Positions 1-18,083 of a stretch of DNA of 64,000 bases are shown in pieces. The translations under genes and the position numbers were made by a program. A model generated the notes under the pieces. It was given only the letters and a program-made list of their open reading frames with translations, was not told the DNA's origin and did no database searches. The DNA is from Glandiceps talaboti (Eukaryota; Hemichordata; Enteropneusta; Spengelidae). Location: the NCBI RefSeq assembly GCF_964340395.1, contig NC_135555.1, positions 922,001 through 986,000 on the forward strand, given 5' to 3'. Within the stretch, counting starts at the first letter, position 1, and the number at the start of each line of letters is the position of its first letter.

Positions 1-505
1 GTAGAACTATGTCAATGCATGATTTTCAGTAGATTAGAATCCAGGTCATGGCAATTCTGAATTTTGTGTTCCCTTCTCATTGTGTCAATCACACACACTG
101 TGGTAACTTGGGTCCTGTAAACACTGCTACAGTCCCAGCATACTCCACTTGTATATTTCAATGTAACATCTGTATATTCAAATTTAAACTCAAGACACAA
201 TATTTGCTATTTTTGAAAATCACTATCAATTCAACATGATCAGGATATACTTGTAATGTTATAATTGTCCAGATGTTTGAATATCTGATGATATGGTGTG
301 CTTTGAGATTTAAATATATTACTTCCTGATGATATACACATAGTGTAGTGTTTACTGGTACTAAATCACTCACTGGGGGCAAGGCTCCCACCTCTTTCAG
401 TCAAAATCATTAGCCAGTTACTGGGACGGTTGGTTATAATGTGTCTTTTCTACAATTGTAGTGTGATTATTCTGGGCTAGGCCTTCATCTAACATTTCTA
501 CATAC
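1..505 (-). other. NFS1: NFS1 intron 11, running off the left edge
   Basis: This stretch follows the donor of NFS1 exon 11, which reads ATCAG then gtatg on the minus strand. I looked here for the last exon, which should encode the C-terminal helix and the flexible tail ending near KSIKWTQH in the human protein, and did not find it. It therefore lies to the left of the window. Nothing else recognisable is present. Confidence 0.7.
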
Positions 506-8368
<7,863 letters not shown>

Positions 8369-8908
8369 GGTGGCTTTTGACTTGCATTTGCACTACATAA
8401 CACTCTCCGCGCCGTGATGTTGTTGCGTAAGTAGACTGTGATTAGCGACCTCTAGGGACAATAAATGGTGAGGAAAGTATGATTCTGACCCCCTAACTTT
8501 GTATTTATTTTTGTCATTCCTTAGTGGCGTTCCATCAAGACATTCCCAACAAATTAGAAGATTTTCGATAATCGATGTGACAGTCCATTCCAGATAAGTG
8601 TACTCATCATTCAACCAAATTTCTCCAGCCACACTGTTCGAAAACCTGGTAATTTCTGGAGTACGATAAAGGTCATATGAGGAAAGTTCGTAGGGTTGGT
8701 TACTTGAGGTCATCAGTCACCGAACGCGTTCTTGTGCCGACTCACTGAGAAGAAAGACATGGGCTGAAACGTGTTTTACACTTCGTACGAGGGTGATCTG
8801 AGAATTTGTGTATATTGAGACTGTATCTGCATAGATCAAGGTACATTTATTACAACTTGACAGCTGAATAGAAAACTCATTACTGTTAAATTTTAACAGC
8901 ACGTAGGA
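8369..8908. promoter_or_regulatory. Shared divergent promoter region, NFS1 and PDP
   Basis: The start codons of NFS1 (minus) and PDP (plus) are 540 bp apart, head-to-head, so one region should drive both. Both products work in mitochondria, which makes co-regulation plausible. I see no convincing TATA box. Most of the NFS1 side is occupied by an open frame at 8393-8713, so the true transcription starts cannot be placed from sequence alone. Confidence 0.6.
8393..8713 (-). CDS. Unrecognised 106-aa ORF just ahead of NFS1, same frame
   Basis: The ORF starts with ATG at 8713, ends with TAG at 8393-8395, and lies 24 nt upstream of the NFS1 ATG in the same frame. The composition is protein-like rather than simple: three Trp, mixed charges, segments such as EIWLNDEYTYLEWTV and LLICWECLDG. 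It has no repeats and few signs of random AT-rich translation. I do not recognise a family. It could be a small protein made from a dicistronic mRNA, a long upstream ORF that restrains NFS1 translation, or chance. Its own start context is weak (C at -3) while that of NFS1 is strong, which would allow leaky scanning. Confidence 0.4.
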   Translation of the reverse strand: MTSSNQPYELSSYDLYRTPEITRFSNSVAGEIWLNDEYTYLEWTVTSIIENLLICWECLDGTPLRNDKNKYKVRGSESYFPHHLLSLEVANHSLLTQQHHGAESVM

Positions 8909-10414
8909 ATGCAGCTGATGGTCACTGGACTCAGTCGAGTGTCACAATGGAGACACGGCAGCAGAGTCCTCGGAAAGACATTTTCTGTACATCGGAAACA
9001 TTCACTAGGACGGGAAAATGAAGTCTTCACATGTGTCAAACGATCATTTGGCCTTGGAGCACGTATGCACGCTATGCTGACTCCAACAGAAGTGAGTAAT
9101 AAGTTACGAGAACACGAGTTATCCGTTAAATTAAACCCCTACGAGGGAGGGGTAGTTACGTCTTTCGACACCAGCCAGCTACACTCGAATTCTCCAATCG
9201 AAGACAGACGGGTTGCATCGAAGTGTTTACGGACTGGTGGATTATTGTTCGGTGTGTTTGATGGGCATGCTGGGCATGCATGTGCTCAGGCTGTGAAAGA
9301 ACGTTTGTTTGAGTACATTGCTGTATCACTACTGCAGTATGACAGACTTGCTGAGATCCACGATGCAATAGTTGATCGAAGACAAAGTTTACAACTTGTC
9401 AAGTGGTACCAGAATCCAAATGATTACACAACCGAGCTGATGCGAGAAAGATACAGGAAAAGTCTATTCAAGTTTGTCTCTGATAGTTTGCAAATGAACG
9501 TGGAACATGAAGACATTGCTGATGCTTTGGAGTTGGCTTTTGTTCGTCTAGATGAAGACATCTCATCAGAAGCCAAAACACTACACAACAGACAAAGTGC
9601 TGCATATCAACATTCACTAAGGGTAGCTACCTCAGGATCATGTTCATGTGTTGTGTACATCAATGGTGTAGATGTCTATGTTGCTAACGTAGGTGACAGT
9701 AGAGCCATCCTTGGCTCACAAACTGACAGAAGTGCCAGCGGATGGACAGCCAAATCATTATCTCATCGACACAACGGTTACAACAAAAATGAGATAGAAA
9801 GAATAAGAAGAGCACACCCCAATAATGAAACTGCTTTTGTTATAAAAAATGGCAGACTATTATCTGAACTTGCACCATTACGAGCTTTTGGTGATGTCAA
9901 GTATAAATGGAGTGCAAATCATATAAGAGGGTTACCAGATGGAAAAGGTATAGTACCTAAGCACTACTTCTCACCTCCATATTTAATATCATCACCAGAG
10001 GTTATCCACCATAGACTATCTCCAAATGACAAATTCCTGGTGCTTGCTACAGATGGCCTGTGGGATTTAATGACAAAGGAAAAGGCTGTACAACTGATAG
10101 GTGATCATATATGTGGCAAAGAGACACTGGAACCATTCCGTATTAAGACCACTGCACATAAACAAACCTTAGCCGATGTTAACCGTCAGCTACAAGCTCG
10201 ACAAGTAGGACTTGCATCACAACCAATTGATGAAAATGTTGCTACACATCTTGTACGTCATGCACTAGGTGACTCAGAACATGGTATTAGTCACACTCAG
10301 ATATCTGAGTTATTGTCTCTACCTGACAACATAGTACGTGCACATAGAGATGATATTTCTGTTTATGTCATTTTCTTTGATGCTGAAAAGAAAGTTAGAA
10401 AACAGTTTATATGA
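8909..10414 (+). CDS. PDP: Pyruvate dehydrogenase phosphatase catalytic subunit (PPM/PP2C family)
   Basis: A 501-aa PP2C-type phosphatase that removes phosphate from PDH E1-alpha and reactivates the pyruvate dehydrogenase complex in the mitochondrial matrix; Mg2+/Mn2+-dependent. The first ~55 residues are basic and lack acidic clusters, as expected of a mitochondrial presequence. Metal-site motifs are all present: PIEDRR (96-101), GVFDGHAG (115-122), VGDSRA (261-266), ATDGLWD (380-386) and RDD (480-482). PDP-specific stretches such as PLRAFGDVKYKW (322-334) and FSPPYLISSPEV separate it from other PPM phosphatases. Length fits human PDP1/PDP2 (about 530). It has no introns, unlike most genes around it. 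I cannot assign it to PDP1 or PDP2; a single pre-duplication gene is likely. Confidence 0.95.
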   Translation: MQLMVTGLSRVSQWRHGSRVLGKTFSVHRKHSLGRENEVFTCVKRSFGLGARMHAMLTPTEVSNKLREHELSVKLNPYEGGVVTSFDTSQLHSNSPIEDRRVASKCLRTGGLLFGVFDGHAGHACAQAVKERLFEYIAVSLLQYDRLAEIHDAIVDRRQSLQLVKWYQNPNDYTTELMRERYRKSLFKFVSDSLQMNVEHEDIADALELAFVRLDEDISSEAKTLHNRQSAAYQHSLRVATSGSCSCVVYINGVDVYVANVGDSRAILGSQTDRSASGWTAKSLSHRHNGYNKNEIERIRRAHPNNETAFVIKNGRLLSELAPLRAFGDVKYKWSANHIRGLPDGKGIVPKHYFSPPYLISSPEVIHHRLSPNDKFLVLATDGLWDLMTKEKAVQLIGDHICGKETLEPFRIKTTAHKQTLADVNRQLQARQVGLASQPIDENVATHLVRHALGDSEHGISHTQISELLSLPDNIVRAHRDDISVYVIFFDAEKKVRKQFI

Positions 10415-10520
10415 ACCAAGACTATAGGAAGCTGATGCAGGTTTTTTTTACCCACAATGCCGAGACTCTTTGACTAACCCTTCTAGTTGATGTTGTTGAT
10501 AATAATAATGATTTGTTCTG

Positions 10521-10526
10521 AATAAA
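10521..10526 (+). terminator. Polyadenylation signal for PDP
   Basis: A canonical AATAAA lies 107 nt after the PDP stop codon and is followed by a T/G-rich stretch (tgtgtttttcattgc) of the kind that binds cleavage factors. Its position makes a short 3' UTR likely. Confidence 0.6.
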
Positions 10527-11549
10527 TTATGTGTTTTTCATTGCTTTTGTCGATTTGTAATTCTGTTGTATGAGTTTTGGCAGTGTATGCATTTCATGGA
10601 TATTGTTTGACATAAAAAGCCATCAAGTGGAGCCAGCATTGAATATTCCTCAAAACAACACAGTGCACTGTAAATGTAATTAGATACACATCACAAGTAC
10701 AACATTGCTGCCAAAGGAATGTTCATTATAATAAAAGACTCTCTGAATCTTACCACTGTCATTTCATAACATAGAGATGATAAACAAAGAGTTAGATTCC
10801 ATGTACCAATAATGTATAATGTGCTTTGCCTAAATGTAAAGACAAGTAAAACATTTTCACATGCATATTTTATCTTGCATATGATTATATAATCTTATGA
10901 AGCAGGTCTCCAAAAAGCATCCAAAGTTGAACGAGTACATTATTTAGTTGTTATGAAGTATCCCTTTGAGTGGGTAATGTGAAACACTGCATGCATTCTT
11001 TACTTTATTGTGTTTGCAATTAGTGAATACAAACTGTCTATACAGGATATGTTAATAAAGTAAGTATTCACCAATAGGTATACATATTCTTTCTTTATAT
11101 GTCTTTGTTGTGTACTCTATTTGCATACAGTGTTACTTTCTGATGAGCTCTATCACCAGCTTGATGTGAGGTCAGACCCAGCTGTAACACTGTGGGTATT
11201 ATGAGGAACTTGAACACACAACATGTGGTAGAGACTTTCCCTCCACAAATATCTTGTTTTGAATGAATACGACAAAACAAGATTAAATGTTAGATATTCT
11301 AAAATAGGATTTGGAAAGTTTACCAGAGTTTTCCTCACAGTACAGAAGGTTTTGAAAACCTTAGAAAAGTGTAAACATGATTGATATAAACAACTTTTAG
11401 GTTATTTTGTTTCAAATGTGAACATAGTTGTGAGTTGACAAGTTTTATATTTGATCAGTTTATTGAATTACAATCATGGCCCACTGTCAGATCATAGATG
11501 GAGGGACTGCCATTGTATATAGCACCAACATAGCAAGTATTGGATAGAA
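10527..11549. other. Intergenic stretch between PDP and a SINE
   Basis: No gene, RNA or repeat is recognisable here. Open frames are short and their translations look random. It may hold distal 3' UTR of PDP. Confidence 0.5.
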
Positions 11550-11693
11550 TTATAAACAAGTTTGTACATGACCTTTTTAAATCTTGCCCAAGGACTTTAG
11601 CCACTCAGAAACAAACAGCAGGCAGCGACAGGGCTCGAACCTGCAACCTGTAGATTCCAAGCCGGTCACACTAACCATTCACCCATCGTGACT
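11550..11693 (-). mobile_element. tRNA-derived SINE
   Basis: On the minus strand the element starts near 11693. The A-box-like GATGGGTGAATGGTTAG is followed about 30 nt later by a perfect B-box, GGTTCGAGCCC (11631-11641). Together these are an internal RNA polymerase III promoter. Downstream, the body contains CCTTGGGCAAGA (11581-11592), resembling the conserved core seen in several deuterostome SINEs. The folded tRNA arms are not intact, so it is not a working tRNA. Its 3' end is unclear. Confidence 0.65.
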
Positions 11694-11743
11694 CCACTGG
11701 TATCATACCTATATCAGTGGTCACCCCCCCCCCCCATATAGTG

Positions 11744-12215
11744 GTTTTGGTATAACTGGTTTATCATACCTATATCAGTGGTCTAGGGTGATAACTGGTT
11801 TATCATACCTATATCAGTGGTCTAGGGTGATAACTGGTTTATCATACCTATATCAGAGGTCTAGGGTGATAACTGGTTTATCATACCTATATCAGTGGTC
11901 TAGGGTGATAACTGGTTTATCATACCTATATCAGTGGTCTAGGGTGATAACTGGTTTATCATGCCTGTATTAGTGGTCTAGGGTGATAACTGGTTTATCA
12001 TACCTATATCAGTGGTCTAGGGTGATAACTGGTTTATCATGCATGTATTAGTGGTCTAGGGTGATAACTGGTTTATCATACCTATATCAGTGGTCTAGGG
12101 TGATAACTGGTTTATCATGCCTGTGTTAGTGGTCTAGGGTGATAACTGGTTTATTATACCTATATCAGTGGTCTAGGGTGATAACGTGTTTATCATGCCT
12201 GTATTAGTAATATAG
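11744..12215. repeat. 39-bp minisatellite, about 12 units
   Basis: The repeated core TAACTGGTTTATCATACCTA recurs every 39 bp with a step TCTAGGGTGA. Because 39 is a multiple of three, the array stays open in one frame, but it is not a gene. Units with CATGCCTGTATTAGT alternate with units carrying CATACCTATATCAGT in the second half, suggesting a two-monomer amplification step. Confidence 0.92.
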
Positions 12216-12724
12216 GGATTCAGTGGCCGGTCTGGGGTGATAGTTTATCATATCAGTGGTCTTGATGATGATTAGTTTGTCATAACTACGTCACGCTAAA
12301 CAAAAACCTGTATGTAATTCTATTCATTTTCCGCAGAGTCACACTGCAATACAATGGTTCTGTGGTTACCAGTTCGAGCCACGTATAATAAAGCAATATA
12401 GGAAGTCCTGTAATTGTTACAATACAATAGCGCGGATAAAATTTGCATGTGATAAAACGTTACGGTGCGGAACACGGTATCCACGCTTCATTTCTGAGCA
12501 ATCTTGAAGATTCCATTCGTTACATACTAATGTCTATTGTAAAAAAAAAAATAATAACACCAAGGGCATGTCTATGGGCCGCGGCTTCAAGAGTCTGAAA
12601 AGTGCCTCTTTGTCCTCGCACATAAAGCTACAAAACAATTCGTACCTACAGACAACACTTGCATGGCCGACCTAAGCCGGCAGTATTTTGTACGTACAAA
12701 TGTCAACCTGTAATTTGTTTGTGT

Positions 12725-12831
12725 CTAGTCCTGCTTGCATGCGGAGTAATCCGGGACTCGATTCTGACAATTGGTGTTTTAGAGTCAAGTCAGTAATATA
12801 GACTCGTGCACCGTCATGTAAGCAGGACTAG
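12725..12831. mobile_element. 107-bp MITE with terminal inverted repeats and 7-bp target duplication
   Basis: The ends CTAGTCCTGCTT and AAGCAGGACTAG are perfect inverted repeats, with imperfect pairing continuing inwards for about 8 bp. The identical 7-mer TTTGTGT flanks both sides (12718-12724 and 12832-12838), a target-site duplication. No coding capacity. The duplication length points to a cut-and-paste DNA transposon source, possibly hAT-like, although the terminal bases are not a standard hAT end. Confidence 0.75.
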
Positions 12832-12838
12832 TTTGTGT

Positions 12839-13840
12839 TGTAAATATAAAGTGAGGGTGTAGGAAATAGACGGGTTCCGGCAACTTGATTACAGATAACT
12901 TCCCCATTTCGGGAAAATGGTAAGATGACGATACCATAAATAAAGGAACGAATAAAATTAATGAAAAGATGTGAGATTTTTTTGTTGATGTTCACTTGTG
13001 TTGGACGCGGTAGGCCTACTATATACAGTGCGTCAAAAGTTTTAATGCGTTTCGGGTTGAGTTACTACGGGAACTTTAACAATTGGTGGCGCTGTTTAGC
13101 AAAATAAAAAAGAAAGAAGTAGGTTGTAAATCAAACGACTCCTTAAAAAACCTGTTACTTGAAAATTGTGGAAAATTCATGTTTGAATTCTGCTCCGGAG
13201 ATTTCTGGATTCTCTTCTTTCGTAAACAAACTCGTTCGTATATCGTAAAAGTCTGCTGACAACCAACACTTGACCAATTAATGAAGACAGTTAATCGTGC
13301 CTGGGTGTCTTAGCTTTACCATCTTCTAGTCACCCTTTCTCTTGGCCACGTTATCGTCGATTTCTTCATCCATAAGGGGCGAAGTCAAAACTTCAGTTTT
13401 GGATAAAAACTTTATTGCTGGGACTGGCAACATGTGCTCTAGCATTACTGCCGCACAACAATAGGAATATTCATTCCAACAGAACCTGTCATACCAAAAC
13501 TTAACATACATGTAAATTTACCATGTTTAACACTGTAAACGCCACGGTTTCTTCTTTTATCTAATAATTTATACTGGCGTGATTGTAAAACAGAAGGCAA
13601 AGGCATGGTCTGTGGTGCGCAAAGACATGGTCTGTGGTGCGCCAAATAGTTCGACTGTATCTCGCGGCTTCTCGTTTTTTCTCGATCTGACCTATTCGGA
13701 AGTATGACGACACACGACAATGGAATAGAACGATTGCATATTAGCAAAAGTATTACGACTTCGTGGTTATCTAAAATTCACCCTCTGATGAACTAAATGA
13801 TGACGAAAAATCAAAATGTGATACTTCTATCTTGCACAAG
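12839..13840 (+). other. 5' flank of the TSSK gene
   Basis: No coding exon is recognisable. A minus-strand frame of 100 codons at 13445-13747 has no similarity I know. A short direct repeat, GACATGGTCTGTGGTGCGC and its near copy, lies at 13602-13642. A tract TTGGTGGCGCTGT at 13084-13096 resembles half of a CTCF site. The TSSK promoter should be in this stretch. Confidence 0.45.
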
Positions 13841-14905
13841 ATGAGCAAAGCTGGAGATAAAGATAAAGCCATGACAGCTAAGGAGAAGTCTGAGAAGCAG
13901 CCTGCTGCTGCAACGTCAACCAAGGATAAAGCAGTATCAGTTTTAGAAGCACATGGCTTTTCTATGGGAGAAACTTTAGGACATGGAAGTTACGCTACTG
14001 TCAAATGGGCATATTCTACAAAACATAAATGTAAAGTTGCCGTTAAAATTGTATCGAAAAGGAAAGCACCGGAAGATTACCTGGCGAAATTCTTACCGAG
14101 AGAAATTGAAGTCATCAAACACCTGAAGCATCCGAATTTGATATGTTTTCTTCAGTCAGTGGAAACAACGAGCAGAGTTTATCTTATCATGGAGTTAGCT
14201 GAAAACGGTGACTTGTTGGATTACATCAAATCTAACGGTGCTGTGTCTGAAACCCAGGCTGGTATATGGTTTCACCACTTAGTAGCTGGTATAGAGTATT
14301 GCCATGGTCAAGGCGTTGTTCATCGAGATCTCAAATGTGAGAATCTTCTCCTAAACAAACACAATGTTCTGAAAATTACTGACTTCGGCTTCGCAAGAGG
14401 CAGTATGCTACCGAAAGATGGTCGCGTTATTCTGAGCGAGACTTACTGTGGGAGTTATGCTTATGCACCTCCAGAAATATTACGTGGGATCCCGTATGAT
14501 CCAAACATGGGTGATATTTGGAGTATGGGAGTTATACTTTTTACAATGGTCTTCGGACGTCTTCCTTTCGATGATACAAATCACCGAACTTTAATTCAAC
14601 AAGTTCAAAATCGAGTGCAGTTCCCGGGAAGCAAAACTGCTTCTGAAGACTGTAAGGATGTTATCTGTAGAATGTTAACACCAGCAAAGACACGGATTAA
14701 CATGAAAGAAATTCGCCACTCTGCTTGGTTTAAGCGATTTTCTCACTACCATAAAGCAAAGAATCCAAAAGCCAAGGAAAAACAACCACAGCCGGAAAGC
14801 AGTGCTACGGGACAACCAGAAGTAACTAGCAGTACCAAAGGAAAAGAGAGCAAGGGAGCGGTTGGTAGTACCAAAGGAGAGAGTAAGGGAGTTGTTAGTT
14901 CGTAA
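13841..14905 (+). CDS. TSSK: Testis-specific serine/threonine kinase family (TSSK4-like)
   Basis: Intronless 354-aa protein kinase of the TSSK branch of the CAMK group; family members act in late sperm development. The first true ATG is at 13841. After a Lys/Ala-rich 36-residue leader the kinase domain shows the glycine loop GHGSYATV (47-54), catalytic Lys69 in VAVK, Glu88, HRDLKCEN (161-168) with Asp163, DFGFARG (181-187), activation loop ETYCGSYAYAPPE (200-212) and DIWSMGVI (225-232). The SETYCGSYAYAPPEIL stretch and LRGIPYDPN are close to TSSK4 and TSSK1/2. The tail after ~305 is Lys/Ser/Gly-rich with near repeats of STKGESKG and is probably disordered. All catalytic residues are kept, so it should be active. 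Which vertebrate TSSK is the orthologue is not resolvable by eye. Confidence 0.93.
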   Translation: MSKAGDKDKAMTAKEKSEKQPAAATSTKDKAVSVLEAHGFSMGETLGHGSYATVKWAYSTKHKCKVAVKIVSKRKAPEDYLAKFLPREIEVIKHLKHPNLICFLQSVETTSRVYLIMELAENGDLLDYIKSNGAVSETQAGIWFHHLVAGIEYCHGQGVVHRDLKCENLLLNKHNVLKITDFGFARGSMLPKDGRVILSETYCGSYAYAPPEILRGIPYDPNMGDIWSMGVILFTMVFGRLPFDDTNHRTLIQQVQNRVQFPGSKTASEDCKDVICRMLTPAKTRINMKEIRHSAWFKRFSHYHKAKNPKAKEKQPQPESSATGQPEVTSSTKGKESKGAVGSTKGESKGVVSS

Positions 14906-17014
14906 TGATGACAGTGTGCGCTGTACAGGAACCAGTTCGAAGATGTACTTCATGATTATGTTCAAGTTTGTTTTAGAGTCGTGTTTTACATTTTGTATCA
15001 AAAAAGAACTTGAAGGATAGCTATATATATGTCATATATATCTGTTATTACGTCATAGATATATGTTACTACGTCATAGATATACACCTAGGAGTTTAAC
15101 TTTGCTTACATATGATGATAGAGTAAAGATTTCTTTAAAAGCAATAACTGTACAGTGTATTTATTTCGAAACGACAGTAGCTTGATAGATTGGTAAATAT
15201 GAAATATTTAATGTTTTAGGAGATCTACATGTATTACAAGGTGGGTTTTTATTGTTTCTTTGCTAACATAACAAGTACACCATGAATTCTAAACCCTGCT
15301 GAGTCATAATATATAACCAGCATCATTTAAAATTTAATACTTTAACAAAAGTCCAGAGAAATTTGCAAAATTAGTTTTAGGTTTTTCATTTAAAAGTAGA
15401 TATGAGAGATAAAACGTCTAACATTTAGAAGGTAAACAACTGTTGTTACACTAGTTTATACATTTTATACGGGTTTTCACAATAACAGAGCATCACAGTA
15501 ACATGTCAACAAAGTCAGTACAATGATATTCAAGTACAAAATAGCCCTTTCTGCTGGCGACCCTCCCGAGGCTGTGAGAGAGTCTATGGTGGTCTAAAAA
15601 GTGATGTATTACATTTGTTCAATGTTGCATCTTAGTGGTAAGAAATTGATCACTCTCTGTGAAGACTTAGTAATACACTCCTGACTGACAGTAAGAACAG
15701 TAGACTTTGTATGTAATCATGATTGGGTTGCTATGGTGTTACTGATCAACCAATCATGATAGACCTTGTATGTAATCATGATTGGGTTGCCATGGTGTTA
15801 CTGATCAACCACTCATTATCCTATGATGACCAAACTGTACATCATTTACATAATCAATGACACATGGACACTGTATAAGATATGATAAAAACAATTTAAT
15901 AATTATACCACAGAAACTGAAAATAGGGAGTACACATAATTCTTGATTTGTTTTTATGTACAAAAGTTCTGTTGGTTTGACTTTGTTTTGTTTAAGATCT
16001 CCATCACCATATCCCTTCTGTTTGTAAGTATTATATCAAGTGGTATAACCCAATATAATAATATATATATATACATATACACTTTACATCTACAATAAAC
16101 TACTTTGTTGGAGCATATAAACATCTCTGACCTGTTATCCTAATCCAAGGAGATCTACATGACATCTTCAGCATGTAACTGTCACTATACATTTGTGTGC
16201 AGCATAGACCCTGGGTCAGAGATGTTCTGATGTGTGCATCAAAGACTCTGCTTTATGAATGCAAACTTACAAAGGTTTTGACTGTTGTTGTCTGAAATGA
16301 CATCTACATTTACATGTATATACTTTGACCTACAATTCAATAATTACAAATAAAATTACACATGCTGTCAGATATGTATCTCCTTTTTGCCAATATATAC
16401 TGACTACATAACTACAATTGTCCCTGATACCCTGGGGTAACAAAACGGTTAATATGCCATATTCCAGTAATGAGAAAAACAAAAGATTGCAATGTTTGGC
16501 CACTAGGAGTGCTATTTGAAAGGAGATGTTGAGTTGGAAATGAGGGCCAACATTAACAATCCATATGAGTGCTGTGAGGTGCATTGAAAATTGTCTTCTT
16601 AAAGTCTTTAGCAGCAATGGAATTTTCAGCAGACTGAAATAATTTACTTTGTTTTATTTTCAAAGGTACATTTTTAGAAACAGATGACACCCTTTTACGT
16701 ACAATGTTTACTTCTTTACACACTACCTTGCTATTGGATCAATGTTGAAAATGTTAACCCTCATTTTTCCCAATGTGGGGCGCCCTCACACGATGCTTCT
16801 TTTGAAAATGGGTAACTGGAGTATGGTGAATGGGATGGTTTACTATCAAGCTACTAATAATCATGTAAATATATTTAACAGAATTCAATAGTCAAACCAA
16901 ATTTAAAGTAGTATTTCTCGAGTATTAACAAAAGGAAGTATATTATTATGGGCTGATGACATAAAAAGAAAACAAATGTAAAAGTCTGTAGAATATTTGG
17001 CAAACATGATATCG
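14906..17014. other. Gap between the TSSK and CHMP1 genes
   Basis: The two genes converge here, so this should hold both 3' UTRs. On the plus strand the first clear AATAAA is at 16094. On the minus strand AATAAA-type signals occur near 16654 and 15247. A 59-bp tandem duplication occupies 15702-15812, and short repeats of TACGTCATAGATATA lie near 15050-15090. No exon is recognisable. Confidence 0.5.
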
Positions 17015-17180
17015 ACACTACTGCAGTGGTATTATGTGGAGCTTTTCAAAAGGTTCACTATGATTGGTTAAAAAGCACTGGAAAAAGAGACGTCTGTTAA
17101 TTCACTGATTATAATTCGAAAGTACAGCTTTCCAATCAGTTGAAACCTTCTGAAAGCTTCACATAACCCCACTACAGTGT
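17015..17180. mobile_element. 166-bp degenerate MITE with ~50-bp inverted repeats
   Basis: The left end (17015-17067) and the reverse complement of the right end (17131-17180) both begin ACACT and share stretches such as TTATGTG and AGCTTT, and GATTGG further in. Small gaps and substitutions separate the arms, so the copy is old. I do not see a clear target-site duplication. Confidence 0.6.
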
Positions 17181-17261
17181 TCATACCACAATTATTCCAT
17201 ACTTCTAATACATAAGTAGTCATTAGCATAGTATAATTGCATAATGTCTAGTCTTTGTTAC

Positions 17262-17815
17262 ACAGGCTCTCATGGTGGAACCCTCAGGGGTGTCATAGTG
17301 GAACCCTCAGGGGTCTCACGGTGGAACCCTCTGGGGTCCCATAGTGGAACCCTCAGGGGTCTCATGGTGGAACCCTCAGGGGTCTCATAGTGAAACCCTC
17401 AGGGGTCTTGTAGTAGAACCCTTAGGGGTCTCAGTGGCACCCTCAGGGGTCCCATGGTGGAACCCTCAGGGGTCTCATAGTGGAACCCTCAGGGGTCTCA
17501 TAGTAGAACCCTCAGGGGTCTCATGGTGGAACCCTCAGGGGTCTCATAGTGGAACCCTCAGGGGTCTCGTAGTGGAACCCTCAGGGGTCTCGTAGTGGAA
17601 CCCCAGGGGTCTCGTAGTGGAACCCTCAGGGGTCTCGTAGTGAAACCCTCAGGGGTCTCGTAGTAGAACCCTCAGGGGTCTCATGGTGGAACCCTCAGGG
17701 GTCTCATAGTGGAACCCTCAGGGGTCTCGTAGTGGAACCCTCAGGGGTCGTAGTGGAACCGCCAGGGGTCTTGTAGTGGAACCCTTAGGGGTCTCATAGT
17801 GGAACCCTCAGCAAT
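17262..17815. repeat. 23-bp minisatellite, about 24 units
   Basis: The unit GTGGAACCCTCAGGGGTCTC plus three bases (ATA or GTA) recurs with few changes. The block lies between the MITE and the last CHMP1 exon. If the CHMP1 3' UTR reaches the AATAAA near 16654 (minus strand), the array would be transcribed within it. The short open frame across it is an artefact. Confidence 0.93.
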
Positions 17816-18083
17816 GAGAGTCTGGGTAACCGCAAAGACTACATAATTTCAGGATGCAAATATTGTCAAGCTGATCCACTATCACTGTATAATGTGTCCA
17901 TTTCCTTTGTAAAGTAGTGATAGGCTTCCTTGATTCAGTTTCTTGATTTCAATCCTTTCTTTGAATTGTCAGCACAGGAAAGGTGTCAGGAAAGAATTCA
18001 GTTGCCATTACATTGCTATCCATCTACCACAGAACTTCACATATATACTAAATGTATCGTCTGAGAACCATGCATACAAATAT

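Noticed and set aside
11621-11693. Functional tRNA gene
   Set aside because: A- and B-boxes are present, but the acceptor and anticodon stems do not pair properly; it is the head of a SINE.
11788-11973. Repeated ITGLSYLYQWSRV peptide
   Set aside because: Translation of the 39-bp minisatellite; no conserved start, no function suggested.
12360-12390. Second tRNA-like B-box (AGTTCGAGCC)
   Set aside because: No A-box at the proper distance and no SINE body.
13445-13747. 100-codon minus-strand frame upstream of the TSSK gene
   Set aside because: No similarity, no splice signals and an unremarkable composition.
13832-13840. Kinase start nine bases upstream (TTG CAC AAG)
   Set aside because: The first codon is TTG; the first ATG is at 13841 and fits the family.
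17344-17595. Repeated WNPQGSHSGTLRG peptide
   Set aside because: Translation of the 23-bp minisatellite.
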